Positions 46,903-59,259 of a DNA stretch of 64,000 nt are shown one piece after another. The first letter of the stretch is position 1. Each line of letters starts with the position of its first letter. The notes under the pieces were generated by a model, which saw only the letters and a list, made by a program, of their open reading frames with translations, was not told the origin of the DNA and did no database searches. The position numbers were made by a program, and so were the translations under genes. The stretch comes from Clarireedia homoeocarpa (Eukaryota > Ascomycota > Leotiomycetes > Helotiales > Rutstroemiaceae): assembly GCA_001465935.1 (NCBI GenBank), contig LNKV01000008.1, positions 62,001 to 126,000 of the forward strand. Direction: 5' to 3'.

Positions 46903-47431
46903 TGCATTGACCGCGTCGTCGTGAGTTGATGATTGAGTGTTTAGACCTTGCTAATCTGTGGTTTGTCCAACCACTGATCAGTGCCGGAATATCGTTTAAC
47001 CGGAAAACAGGGTCCCTGCGGCCACACTGACGCGTTCATGGGTGTGAGGTCTATTTGAGTGTTCTTCACGAATTACAATAGCATCACTATGGATATTCTA
47101 TTTGAGGAGGCATTTTGACATTTTGAAATCCCTTTGCACACTCACTGTTCGGCGTTTGAACCCAACACCCTCTATGTGCGGTTTTGAGAACGCGATTTGT
47201 ATCCGCAGAGCGCGTTTCACCAAAGCCGAGAATTCACCAAAAAAAAAAAGAGCCGTAAGGATGAGCGCAAACTGCTCTTGACACGATCTTGCTAGGAAGT
47301 CTTGTCATAATTGAATTGTGTATGAGCTGTAGCTTTCAAAGTGTATGCTAGCGTTTTACTAACAAGTCGTTTCAGGCAGTTCTAATTCCCATTGCGTCTC
47401 ACGGAATTTTCCAACCACCATCTAGCCTGCT
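46903..47431. promoter_or_regulatory. Divergent promoter region between MRM1 and MIT1-like gene
   Basis: The two start codons face away from each other across 529 bases, so both genes must draw on control elements here. An A-rich tract (AAAAAAAAAAG near 47239-47250) could act as a nucleosome-free poly(dA:dT) element. No specific factor site was assigned. Confidence 0.6.
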
Positions 47432-50400
47432 ATGTCGATTCAAGACCAGATCGCGGACTCTGATGATGAGAGTAGTAACGGTGATCTGATTACCGTTCCC
47501 GCCGGGACTCAATCAGAAATTGCAAACGAAGCTCGGTCTACGGAGGAAGAAGCACCTCAAAAAATGGACATCATACCAAACAGTAATGCGGCACCGCCAG
47601 TAGATACCGAAAGCGGAGAATTTGCAATTCAGTCATCAGAAAACGAGGGCGTCGATGATATTGATATGGTCCGCATACCAAGCCCGATGCCTACAGCAGG
47701 GAGGCAATCCGAAGTTGGATCGGCGCTGTCACATCGATTTCGTGAATCGCCAAAGCTCATGGTCGAAAAAGATAAGAACCAAAGTAGGGTCGCAGGTGCT
47801 CTTTTTGTCATGGTCCCGCCGCCAACACGACCTTGGGAGTACGAACCTTTCCGAGGAGACTCTACAGTGGAGGCCGTGTTGGAGGAAGTGGCGGGACCTG
47901 ACGGCAAGATACTATACAGGATTGAGTATGCGGATGGAAATACAGAAGATGTAAGTGTTATCGTTCATTCGGGGCACAAGTTTTCTTTCGCTCGCAGTTA
48001 TACTATAACGCACCGAATAATCATGCCAATTGTTCCTTACGCATAGGAGCAGAGTCGTCGTTTTCAGTGACTTGCCTACACATTCTTCTCATACTTTTCA
48101 GCTTCAGAGCCAAGGCTTGAAAACGTCACAGTCAACACGGGATTAAGCAGCTGTAGATCTGGCACTATAGTTATTTAGTGTAGACTGTGGAACTTTGTCA
48201 TGATTGATTGATTTGACAAAAAAATCTCGCGTTCTGATGTAAATCTCGCGTTCGGATGGAAATCTCAAAACTAGCCACAACAATCGGATCAGATTTTAGA
48301 GAGTTATTCTCAAGCGGGGAGCTCAACGACTTGTTTTACTACATTTCTTCCTTGACTTCATATCCTCAAAATCAACTCCATTGATTCTCTACCTACTTCC
48401 CCTGCCACAATCACATATCCATTTTCTTGTTCATTCGAGAAATTTTACAAGATATTCCCAAGTATCCTTCAACCCGATAGTTCGATGGAGGGAGGCCAGA
48501 TTTCGCTATCGAGCGGCGCCTAATTGCGAGTATGTTGCTTATTCAATAGATCGATATACTCAATAGATCGATATAAATTCGCCTTTGAAGTTGACTCTCC
48601 CGCTCCTGCCCACATGCCACTTCTGCTAGAGTTATTCTAGCAGCCCTATTTCTAGGAGTTTCTGCTAATTTGGTAAACGCAAAACAGATTACATACGATA
48701 AATTATCGAATTTGCGAAATGGCATTAATGCACTAGAATTCTACCACAACAGAGACACAGTTGACTCAACTGCGGTAAATAGCCGATATCGTTCTGAGCG
48801 CGAGATGTCTTCAACGATCGGAAAACGTCCTCGTGGTCAACCTGTCTACAATTATTATGAAGACCTCAATCTGGGCTCAGATGACGATTCTCAACCGGAG
48901 AACGTCGTTCCCAAAAAGCGACGCCTTTTGCAAAGTACCCTTTCAGCATCTTCTTTCAATAATGCTCGTACGAGTAACAGAGTCAGTCGTCAGCCATCAC
49001 GACGGATTGGTGACGACGAAGATGAAGAAGATGACGACTCTGATTTTGATAATCTTCCAGTGAAAGGACGCCAAAATCGAATATCTCTCGCCCCAAGCCG
49101 TGTAACGAGATCTGCAGGTGTTAGGTCGAGTACCAGGGCAAAATCTTTCACTTTCATGCCTGATGATGAAGAGGATGAGCTTGCAGGTAACGCGCAAACT
49201 GAATCTGATGAAAGTGACATTGCATATGTAGTGCCTAAACGAAAGAAGCGCCAGAGTGCTGACCGAGCTGCGACCGGAAAACGAGGTCAACTACGTGCAT
49301 CACGAAAGACAGAGAGCTTTGGCGATTCTCCAGAGCGGCCGACTCGCATTTCTGGACGAGACAACAAAGCTAGAAAGAACATGAGGGAAATGGAGGTGGA
49401 CGAGGAATTATATGCCGAAGAATTAACTGAAAATAGTGCACCCAAGATCATCAGTATTCGTGAAGTCTACCAGCCAATCCCAAGGAACTCCGACTTTCGA
49501 CTTGTCCATGATCAAAATTGCGACGTTTGTGGTGGCACAGGGAAGAACTCCAACAAGGGCACGAGCGACCTAACTTACTGTCAAGGCTGCTCCTCGTCCA
49601 TACACAAGGTCTGTCTAGGCTATCGTAGCAATAGAGATCACCTTGTCACCAAGGTCGGACAGGAAAACTTCGTCATGCAATGCCGACGATGCATTGGCCT
49701 CGCTGTTAAGAAAGACCCTATTGCGCCTCGATTGGATGTTTGCAATGTTTGTAAGAAGCCAGGTTTATCTTGTGCCCCCTTCTCAGCAAAAAAGACCACT
49801 AAGCAGGAAGAGAAACTCAGAGAGGAAAATGATGGAGAAGATCCGATCACAGAAGTAGGCGAGCATCTCATAAACAATGCGGACAATGTGTTATTTCGGT
49901 GTCGCACCTGCCAGCGTGGATATCATTATGAACACTTACCTCCTTTATCCGAGATATCGACTACGCCAGAAGATCTTGCTAAGCTACGTCACACAAGGCA
50001 CCTTGAATACACTCGAAAGTGGCAATGCAAAGAATGCTCCGAGATTTCTTCAAAGATACAGACTCTAGTTGCCTGGAGACCTGCAGACGGCGTGTCTTAT
50101 GAGAAAGGTCAAGAATGGGATACACTCCCTGAAGATGATAAGGAATACCTTATTAAATGGGAAGAAAAATCGTACTTCAAATGCACCTGGATGCCTGGCT
50201 CGTGGGTTTGGGGCGTCGCTGCGGCCGCAATGCGCAAAGGATTCATTCGCCGTGATGGAGGTGCCAACATGTTGCCTAAGATGACAGAGCAAGAAGCAAT
50301 TCCAGAAGAATTCCTTCGAATGGAGATTGTCTTTGATGTCGAATATGATCGTTCCTTCAAACCCAAGTCAGAAGCGCATGACAAGGCTCACATTGATGAT

Positions 50401-53400
50401 GTCGACATGGTCTTAGTCAAGTTTAGAGGCCTGACGTATGAAGACTCTGTCTGGGAGGCCCCGCCATCTCCTGATGATACTGACCGTTGGAGTGATTTCG
50501 TTGCTGCTTACAATGAATTTCTAATGGGCAAATATTTCAAACAGGTGCCTCCTTCGATAATGAAAGAGCGTATCGATGATTATCGTTCATTGGACTTCGA
50601 AAAGAAGGTCGAGTTGAAGAAGCAACCTTCGGCTCTCATTGGAGGAGAGATGATGGCATACCAGATGGAAGGTTTGAATTGGCTTCTTTATAACTTCCAT
50701 CAACAAAAGAATGTGATCTTAGCAGATGAGATGGGACTTGGTAAGACCATCCAGATCATTGCTTTGATGGCTTCGCTTGCGAAGGACAAACCTAAAGTAA
50801 GTGCGAAATGTCATGAAAATTGCAATACAAAGCTAATGCTGAGGTAGTGCTGGCCATTTCTTGTGGTTACACCGAACTCGACTTGTCCAAATTGGCGTCG
50901 TGAGATCAAGAAATGGGCACCCGGTCTTCGTGTCGTGGCCTTCTATGGCGCTAAATCTGTTCGGGATATGGCAATGAAGTACGAATTGTATCCTGACGGT
51001 TGTTCTGATATGCGCGCCCATGTCGTCGTCACGTCGTATGAGGGCCCTGTCGATGATCATAGCAGATCATTTTTCAAGAAGATCAAATGGGCAGGACTGA
51101 TAGTGGATGAAGGTCAACGCCTCAAGAACGACCAAAATCTGCTATATGGTGCTTTGAAAGCATTGAAAGTGCCATTCCAAGTTCTCCTAACCGGTACTCC
51201 TTTGCAGAACAACAAGCGGGAGCTCTTCAACTTGCTGCAATTCCTGGACGCATCTCTCAACGCCGCGAAGCTGGATGAAGAATACGCGGAACTAACGAAG
51301 GAAAATTTACCTGAACTACATGAGCTTATTCGGCCATTCTTCCTGAGAAGGACCAAGGTTCAAGTGCTCAAATTCCTACCGCCAATGGCACAAGTCATCC
51401 TACCAGTCACAATGAGTGTCCTGCAGAAGAAGCTTTATAAATCGATTCTAGCAAGAAACCCGCAATTGATACAGTCCATCTTTGGTCAGTCAAGGAAGAC
51501 CCTCCGTGCTACTGAGCGAGGTAACTTGAACAATCTTCTCATGCAGTTGCGCAAGTGTCTGTGCCATCCCTTTGTCTACAGTTCCGCTATCGAGGAGACA
51601 TCAGTTAGCGATACTCAAAGACTTCGAAATCTGATTGATGCTTCTTCTAAGTTTCAACTTTTAGAAATCATGCTTCCGAAGTTACGGGAACGAGGGCATA
51701 GAGTCTTGATATTCAGTCAATTCCTGGACCAGCTGGATATAGTTGAGGACTTTCTAAATGGGCTTAACTTACAATTCCAACGATTGGATGGCACGATCAG
51801 CACCTTGGAGAAGCAGAAGCGTATAGATGAGTTCAATGCCCCAAACTCACCGCTGTTCGCGTTCCTTCTTTCTACTCGAGCCGGTGGTGTGGGCATCAAT
51901 CTCGCAACTGCAGACACAGTAATAATCATGGTGAGTCGCTATTGAGTTCCACAGTATGCATAGTCATGCTAACCCGCACTCACAGGACCCGGACTTTAAT
52001 GCAAGTAGTTATCCGAGACCCTGTAGTCATATAACTAATAACTATATAGCCTCACCAAGACATGCAAGCTCTCGCTCGTGCTCACCGTATCGGCCAAAAG
52101 AATAAAGTGCTCGTGTTTCAATTAATGACTAAAGACAGTGCAGAAGAAAAAATTATTCAGATTGGCCGCAAGAAGATGGCCCTTGATCAAGCACTTATTG
52201 AGAGCATGGACGCAGAGGACGACGCTGGAGTCGATCTCGAATCAATTCTGAAGCACGGCGCACAAGCACTCTTCGCTGATGACGACAAGAATGATATTCA
52301 TTATGACTCAGCTTCCGTTGACAAACTTCTAGATCGAGCTCAAGTTGAGAATACCGAGACGAATGATGACAAAACTGCCGAGTCCCAATTTTCTCACGCT
52401 CGTGTTTGGGCACAAGATAAGGGAGTTCTCTCCGAGGATATAGGTGATGCAGATGATGAACCAGCGGCCCCAAATGCATCTGTTTGGGATGCCATTTTGA
52501 AGCAACGTGAGGCAGACGCCGCGGCAGAGGCTGCTAGAAACAGACAAACTTTCGGTCGCGGAAAGCGTGCTCGACAGGTAGGTCTTCCTCCGTTTTGATT
52601 CGCACTTGATCTACACTGACGGGCATTTTGATAGACCATTGATTACGAAAATACCGGACTGGAGTTGGATGCGATGATCGACACACCTAAGAAAGACCGC
52701 CGACGTAAGAGAGAGTCTATGAGTGACAATGAATTCACTGCTGCAGGAGGTTCTGATGCAGAGAATACGGACGAGTATGAAAATGACATGAAAGGTACGA
52801 AATCAAAAAAGCGCCTCAACTCTGTTCAACCCACGAAGACTAGGGGCGGCAAGGATGTCCGTCTTACATTGGCTTTTGCGCCACGCTCCAAGTCATCTCA
52901 GCAGCAAGGCTTGAGGGGGCGGGCAAGCCGCACGGTACAAAATGTAGAGGAATTTGGCAAGAAGACAAGCCTTCCCGTGAAGCCTGTTCGCGGAAAGGCT
53001 ACTTGTGGAAAGCCTATTCAGAAGCCAAAGAATACACAAGAGACAAGAAGGATTCCGGCCTCAAAGCAGAAGCCTGCGAATGTTCTAGCTTCAAAGTCTG
53101 CCAAGGAGCAGGGCTCTACGAAAGCTCCTACCGAAAACTCATTGAAAGCTGCACCCAAAGCCTCGAAAAGCAAAAATGGCAATTTGCAAGATGCAAAGTC
53201 TAGCAAATATGATACCCTTCTCAGTGAGGAATTTGTCACAACAGTTTTGAGCTCTGGAAGTCACCACGCCGGCGCTGAGCACAGTCCTGAAGTGTCACCA
53301 ATTGCTTCTGACAAGGATAGTCCTTCAAAATTTTTAAAATATACCCTTACGCGTGATTCAATAACAAATGACACCGTAGCATCTCAATCAGCTAACAGTA

Positions 53401-54070
53401 CCCAGATGACGACAGTCATGATGGACAGCCTCTACGTTATCCCCAACAACCATACTCCGAAGAACAGTCCTCTTCTAACCCTCCCAACGACCAACCCAAG
53501 CCAAAGAAGCGCCGTGAACGAGCACCTAAAAATGGCTACGGGCCCGCACCTCAAGAACTCGATGTCCACAACTCATCCAAAGTTTCTCCCTTCTTCGCCA
53601 CGTCATTTGACCAAATCTCCGGAGTCGAAAGTGTAGCCGAGTCTTCACGAAATGTCCTAGACCGCGCCCACATCGTTCCAAGCCATGACCTCAGCGGTGT
53701 CCGACCCCGACCAAATTCCAACAGCAACAGTCCAGCGCCACCACCTACAGCTCAGCAGACTCGATGTTCACAATGTTCTAGTATACATATGCCATCGGGT
53801 CCTTGCAAGGCAAACTTCATGGAATATTGCAATCTCTGCGGAATAGCACACTTCGGCAGTCAACCTCCTTCCTGTCCTCATCTGAGCTCAGACGTGCAAA
53901 TTCGTCTTATGCTCGATGCATTGAAAAGAAGCGACGAGGACCCGCAACATGTAGCGGTTGCAACGCAATTACTTAGACATGAATTGGCTCAGCGTGCTGA
54001 GAGGAGATACACAGGTGGAGGTGAAAATGCTTCCAGCGATAGGTTGCCGCACGGGCATGGACCAAGATAA
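47432..54070 (+). CDS. MIT1: Mit1/CHD-type SNF2 chromatin remodeller with PHD and chromo-like domains
   Basis: ATP-dependent nucleosome remodeller of the Mi-2 group; in fission yeast Mit1 is the motor of the SHREC heterochromatin-silencing complex. Seven exons: 47432-47950, 48688-50796, 50848-51930, 51986-52000, 52050-52577, 52635-53352, 53406-54070; 1878 aa. Layout: chromo-like N-terminal module (residues about 135-195, split by a 737-nt intron), two Cys-rich PHD-type fingers (about 450-515 and 523-590), chromo-like segments (about 660-757, DKEYLIKWEEKSYFKCTW), SNF2 ATPase with ADEMGLGKT (about 853) and VDEGQRLKND in place of DEAH, helicase C with VLIFSQFLDQLDIVEDFL and ALARAHRIGQ. After a basic, disordered tail comes a C-terminal zinc finger (CSQCSSIH, CNLCGIAHFG, CPHL, about 1777-1820) seen in Mit1 relatives. 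Exon 4 is only 15 nt (DPDFN) and is followed by a GC-AG intron. The last intron (GTGATT, GCTAACA branch, CCCAG) is inferred because it restores the frame of the zinc finger. Confidence 0.9.
48222..48266. repeat. About 20-bp direct repeat in the long MIT1 intron
   Basis: AAATCTCGCGTTCKGATG occurs twice in tandem, with a third partial copy, inside the first intron (47951-48687). Confidence 0.85.
48543..48574. repeat. 16-bp direct repeat in the long MIT1 intron
   Basis: Two tandem copies of TCAATAGATCGATATA-type sequence, each with the palindrome ATCGAT. Confidence 0.85.
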
Positions 54071-54654
54071 CGAGTGGTTTTCATTTCTTGAACGAATTTC
54101 TGCTTCGTCTGTATAAAATATCTGCGACCTCTTATTTTACTTTACAGCATGGTGTCTGTATTTTATGATGACGACGAACGGCGGAATTCTCTTTGTTTTT
54201 TTTTTTTTTTTTTCTACTTTTTCTTTCAACTCAGAATGCTTCGGAGATAAGACCAGAGGTGCATAATATGGCGTTAGTGGTTTAGTTTATGCATATTTGA
54301 TGAATATATTTGAGGCTGATAGAATGGGGATTGGAGAGCAGTGTGAAAGGGGTTTTTACGAAATTAAAAAGCGTTAGTGAGTAAGTGGGCGAGGTAGTTA
54401 GATACCTAGACACGCAGTTGGTACCCAGGTATATACCTAGATGCAGAGAGAGAAGACAATAGAAATCCGGGTTTCACTTAATCGAGTTTAGACTAAGTTT
54501 ACTTAGGGGCCATGATCTCAAGTTGATGGATGAGTTAAAGACATTCATGACTCTATTATATTATATCTCTCTGAATAAACCTGGAGATTTACCTAACTCC
54601 CATCTGCCAAATGCGAAAATGAATGCAAGCAGAAACACTAAGCCATATGCAACT
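54071..54654. other. Convergent 3' flanks of MIT1 and the GMC oxidase gene
   Basis: No gene. Contains an 18-base T run (54196-54213) about 125 bases after the MIT1 stop, and TACCTAG/ATACCTAG copies near 54400-54440. Confidence 0.6.
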
Positions 54655-56820
54655 CTAAGAAAGTATCAATGCCGCGATCTTCTCCGCAAAAGCGTCTAGA
54701 CACAGGTCAGTAAATAGTAGTGTTCAAGCTTATACATATACTTACAAACAGTACTTTGGGGATGACCCGGAGGCAAGAAAGGGAATGCAGATGCATCCAC
54801 CACCCGCAAGTTATTCACACCAATAACTTTAGCTTTAGAATCCACCACTGCATTCACATCGGTGGTTTTACCCATCGCGTTGGTGGACGCGGTGTGATAT
54901 ACAGTAAGTGTGCTCTGTCTAATTCCCTCGAGAATTTGCGCATCCGTAGTAATATTCGCACCCGGGAAAGACTCGGTTCCAATCACAATCGGTTTCATGG
55001 CGTTGGTGGCGTATATCTGACGGACGCGCTTGAACGCCGCAACGGCGACTTCCTGGTCGCGAGGATCGAGCAGATAGTTGGGGCTGACGAGGGGGTTGTC
55101 GGCTGTGTCGGCGCTGGAGATGGTGACGTTTCCGCGGCTGAATGGCGCAGTCAATGCGGCGGATGCGGAGCCGTACATTTTGCCGTCTTGGGGAGCGCCG
55201 GTGAGGAAGTCGCGTTGGAGACCGGAGTAGGCGTCGAGGAATAGGAGTTCGATCTCTGGCCAGTCGGTGGGGAAGGTGCTCAGTCCATCGCGAGTGGTCT
55301 GGCTGAGGTTCGATCGGAGAGTTGTGGGGAGCTTCTCGAAGCCGAGGATGTCGGCGCCGGTGCTGGTCGAAAGGCCAGTACGGTTCTTGAGGTAGAGGGC
55401 AGTTTGCTGTGCTGCGAATACGGGGTCGGATAGTTTGCTGTGGGTTAGGATGTTCACGACGCGTGAGACGCCAAAGAGACAGTGATCCTACGATGGCTGA
55501 GTCAACTTGTGCCACGAGGTAGGGGTAGGTATTACATACCCACATATTTTGGCCAACGCCTGGGCGATTCGCGACCAGTGGAATATTGTATTTGGCTAAA
55601 GTGGCAGCAGGCCCAACACCAGAGACCATGAGCAATTGAGGCGAACGTAACTAGGATGGGTAAGCATGATATAAAACATCTTCATGTGTTGTACTGGGCT
55701 ACTTACAGATCCAGCAGAGAGAATTATCTCTCGGTTCGCAGAAATGGTGTACTCAACACCACCGCTGTTGACCACCACACCTGTAGCAGTTTTGTTGGCA
55801 TTGAACAAAATCCTCTTCGCCAGTGTGGACTTGTAAATGTTAAGATTAGTGGTTGTGGAAAGCGCCAATCTTCCAAAAGACGTCTCCGAACTGCTTCGTG
55901 TCTGGGTATCTCTATCGATAGTTGTTTGGACATATTGATAGCCAAGCAGATTTCCACTGTTGAGATCCGGAACTTCTCCAAGACCCAACTCAGCCAGTGC
56001 CTTGGTGTACCACGATGCTAGAGCATTGGCCCAATTGGGGTATGTGACCTTCACGGGCCCACCGGTAGGGCTGAAGGCACTTGTGTTGTATTTTGGGGTT
56101 GCATTTCGTGCTCTGATATCATTGTTTGGACCTGTGAAGTTGATGCTTTTTTGAAAATATGGCAGGAGATTCTTGAACGTATAGCTCTGGTCACCGACAG
56201 CATCGGCCCACTTTTGGTATGCTCCAATGGTGGCCCTGTTTCACGTGTCAGACGTAAAAATCCTCGACATGTCGTATTGAAAGGAGTTATGTGGGCCACT
56301 TCAAAACCACAAGGAGTGAACTAACCTGTGATAGAGCATGTAGTTTCTTGTACTGCCACCTCCCAGTGTCTTTCCTTGCGTATAAAGGATTCTTCTGTTG
56401 TCCAAACCCTTCGCACTGTTAGTATTCAAATCTTGGTAGTAAAATAAAAGGGTAAGTTACCGGTTGAGCTTGAGTGCGAATCTCCCAATCTATCAAAGGG
56501 TTTCTCTCTGCTGGGTCAGCCCCAACATAGTACGCAGCATTTCCGGGGACTGAAGTGATGTTGCCACTGTCTGTCTCTGGGAAACCGCCAGCTTCGATTA
56601 CTGCAACGCTAAACCGGCCTGACTGAGCCAATCTCGTCGCAATTGTGAGTCCGGCTGTGCCACCACCAATGACAACATAATCAAATGATGCATTGAAGCC
56701 AATGATACCAAAGTGCGAGCCGATGAGACTCTGACCGGTCATCGATTCAGAGTATGTTTGTGCCTGTGTGCCGGTGAATAGCAAACAGGCAGTAACGAAC
56801 GTTGAAGCACCGAGAAACAT
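54655..56820 (-). CDS. Secreted GMC-family FAD oxidoreductase
   Basis: Flavin enzyme of the glucose-methanol-choline family, aryl-alcohol-oxidase-like, probably extracellular. Exons from the start: 56820-56461, 56408-56326, 56235-55707, 55650-55540, 55487-54746, 54695-54655; 621 aa. Introns (50-90 nt) start GTAACT, GTTAGT, GTAAGT, GTATGT and GTAAGT. Signal peptide MFLGASTFVTACLLFTGTQA. FAD-binding Rossmann motif DYVVIGGGTAGLTIATRL with VAVIEAGG (about 46-78), GMC signature 1 GKTLGGGSTRNYMLYHR, signature 2 around SAGSLRSPQLLMVSGVGP, and the two conserved C-terminal histidines in VYHTASTNAMGK and FLPPGHPQSTVY. The last exon encodes only 13 codons (YAFAEKIAALILS). Several N-glycosylation sequons (NIT, NFT, NLS, NVT, NIT) support secretion. 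Transcribed in the same direction as the next two genes. Substrate unknown. Confidence 0.92.
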
Positions 56821-57326
56821 GCTGAACTTCTGAGAATCTTGACAGTATCAGACAATGAGAACGAGGTCTGAGTTGAAGTAGCAGTAGTTCGGAGTTGTAC
56901 AGATGCTTGGAACACAAGTGCTCTTATGATGAAAATAATACTCAAATTGGACCACATCAGGCACAGAAAGCAGTGCCATGTGCTGACCAGGATATAGATG
57001 GTCATGCAGTGCATATATTAGCGATGGATCTTATTCATGGCTCAAAGAGGAAGAGAAGGCGAATGAAAACGAAGCCGAGGCCACGCGAAAGATTATCTAC
57101 TGGGGGGCATTCTACGGGGATACCATGCTGTATGTAACCTGAAATGGCCTTGCTGGGTACCTTAGATGAGCACTAAAAGCTACCCTTATGCATCGGGCCT
57201 AGAGAGCAGGTTCCCATTGTACCTTCATACGTGTAAATACATGGAGGATTACAGACTATTGGAAACCAGTCGATTCATTTCCGCTATCTACCCTTGCAAT
57301 TATCGGGCCTAAAGCTATTCTTGGAC
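56821..57326. other. Promoter of the secreted GMC oxidase; 3' end of the next gene
   Basis: 506 bases, no gene recognised. Confidence 0.6.
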
Positions 57327-59259
57327 TCAGCTTTTGCCATCAAAGATCGTGTCTGCGGCCCGCTCGGAAAGGGCGTAAACGCATGCCTGATAATGGGCAG
57401 CAATTGGTACAGGAATCACGCTTGCATCTACAACCCTTAATCCACGGATGCCAAACACCCGGAATTTGCTATCGACAACTTTACCCATGCTTGCTGTTCC
57501 TGCAGCATGGTAGACGGTGCTAGAAAATCTCAGCTTATGCGAAATATGGGTTGATTTTGATGCAAGATCTCACCTTCCGTGCATCTTTACATGGGCATCT
57601 ATCTCTTCATCGGAAGAGCTAGAGGTAATTGGTGCGAGTCCCTCTGATACAACTTCCTTCTCTACGATATCACGTCCAGCCGCAGTCTCAAGAAGGACTT
57701 GGGCCATCTTTCTTAGGCCGGTGCGTAGAACATATTTGTCTGCCTCCGTCGCATAATAGTTAGGATCGATGAGAGGGGGATCTTCAGGGTTTGTGGATGC
57801 CAGCTTCACGGAGCCACGGGAAGTAGGCAGCAGACCGACTACACTCGTAGTTACATGCGTGCCATCCATTGGAATCACTGGGTTCTCTGGTCTTCTTGCT
57901 ACATACACCATGAAGGACTCTACGTGTGGCCTGTCAGGTACAATCATGGTACTAGACTCTTCGTTCTTTCCAGAGTCTGTCTCTAGGGCCTTCTTAAGCC
58001 CTTGACTTGGTACTGTCTGTGTAATAACCCAATCCATCGGAAGACCAGTAAAGAGCGTAGGATCATTGAGGGCTGGATGACCGACGGCTAATCCAGCTTC
58101 GGGATGTCGCAACTTCCACCATTGGGATACACTCATATGGTCGTGGAAATTCTCTCCAACTCCGGGCAGATCGTGGGTTTGGGTTATACCCTTCAGGTCT
58201 TTTGCAGCTCCAATTCCAGAAAGTAGTAAGATCTGTGGAGTTCGATACGCACCAGCAGCAAGAAGAACTTCTTTCTTAGCTTTGATGACCGTGCCATCGG
58301 CCAGCTCAACGCCTGTTGCTGTTTTGTTCCCATTTCCGTCATCTTCCACCAGAACCCGCTTCACCAGTGTATTAAGCATTAAATTGACACCTTCGAGAGG
58401 ATATGTCGTACTAGCTACTTGGCGTATGCCGTTGCGTCGGTTCTCAACAAGTTCGCCAATTCCTAAGGGAGAGCCGCTATTGGCATCTGCGATGTCTGCC
58501 AAGATAAAAAGTCATCAGTGCTCGTGAGACCACCAGAAATCTCGAGGTAAGAAATGCCGTCAAACAACTTGTTACCATAAAAAAAAAAAAAAGAAACGAG
58601 AGGAATCAGGCGCGCCATTAAAATCAATATTGTGATAGCCCAGCATAGACTAAAAAAGAAAAAGACCGCAGACTTACGACGAACACCAGCTTCTTCCCAA
58701 GCAGACTTTACTGCCTCACGCAATGGATATTTCCGACCGGATGAGGTCACAGACTGGGTGTAGTTGGGACCGTCCGAGCCATGTTCATCGCTCGCGTTGT
58801 GATAGCGCTCAACTTTGCGGAAGTAGGGTAGCAATCCCTGGTAGTTCCATTCCTTGTCTCCAACTATTTCTCCCCAATCATTGTAGTCTCTCTCATCCCC
58901 TCTAATCCATCCACCTTCACGGAATCAGCGATTATCAATACACAATACAAATTCTCTCATCGGGGCAGCCATGACGTACATGCATTGATGACCGAGCCAC
59001 CACCAAGTGCTTTGCCTCCAGCAGCATAGCACTCCCGGTTGTTGAGGTGGCGTTGAGGAACTGTTTTATAGTCCCAGTCCAATTCAGAATGCAGGAGTAG
59101 CTGGGCCGTCATAGCCTGAGGTACGTGTGGGTGCTCGGAGGCGTCAGGCCCAGCTTCGATAAGAGTTATGCTGAGGGAGGGGTCCTTCTCGTGCAAACGA
59201 GAAGCCACAACACACCCAGCGATTCCGCCTCCAACAACAATGTAATCTGGCGAAGCCAT
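57327..59259 (-). CDS. Intracellular GMC-family oxidoreductase (choline-dehydrogenase-like)
   Basis: Second FAD-dependent GMC enzyme, from a different branch: no signal peptide, starting directly with MASPDYIVVGGGIAGCVVAS. Exons 59259-58980, 58914-58678, 58495-57574 and 57519-57327 give 543 aa. Introns: GTACGT..GTGAAG (65 nt), GTAAGT..TGGCAG (182 nt, with a 13-base A/T run, longer than its neighbours) and GTGAGA..TTCTAG (54 nt). Features: FAD motif and LIEAGPDASEHP, KALGGGSVINACGWIRGD (signature 1), LLAAGAYRTPQILLLSGIG (signature 2), HDHMSVSQWWKL, and the catalytic C-terminus STVYHAAGTASMGK plus VPIAAHYQACVYALSERA with both His positions. The GT of the first intron is GTACGT, an acceptable donor. 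Same direction as its neighbours, 506 bases from the secreted GMC gene and 943 from the P450. Substrate unknown; an alcohol or sterol-like oxidation in a small pathway is inference. Confidence 0.9.

Noticed and set aside
54720..55244. Plus-strand open frame of 174 codons
   Set aside because: Antisense shadow of the secreted GMC oxidase exon.
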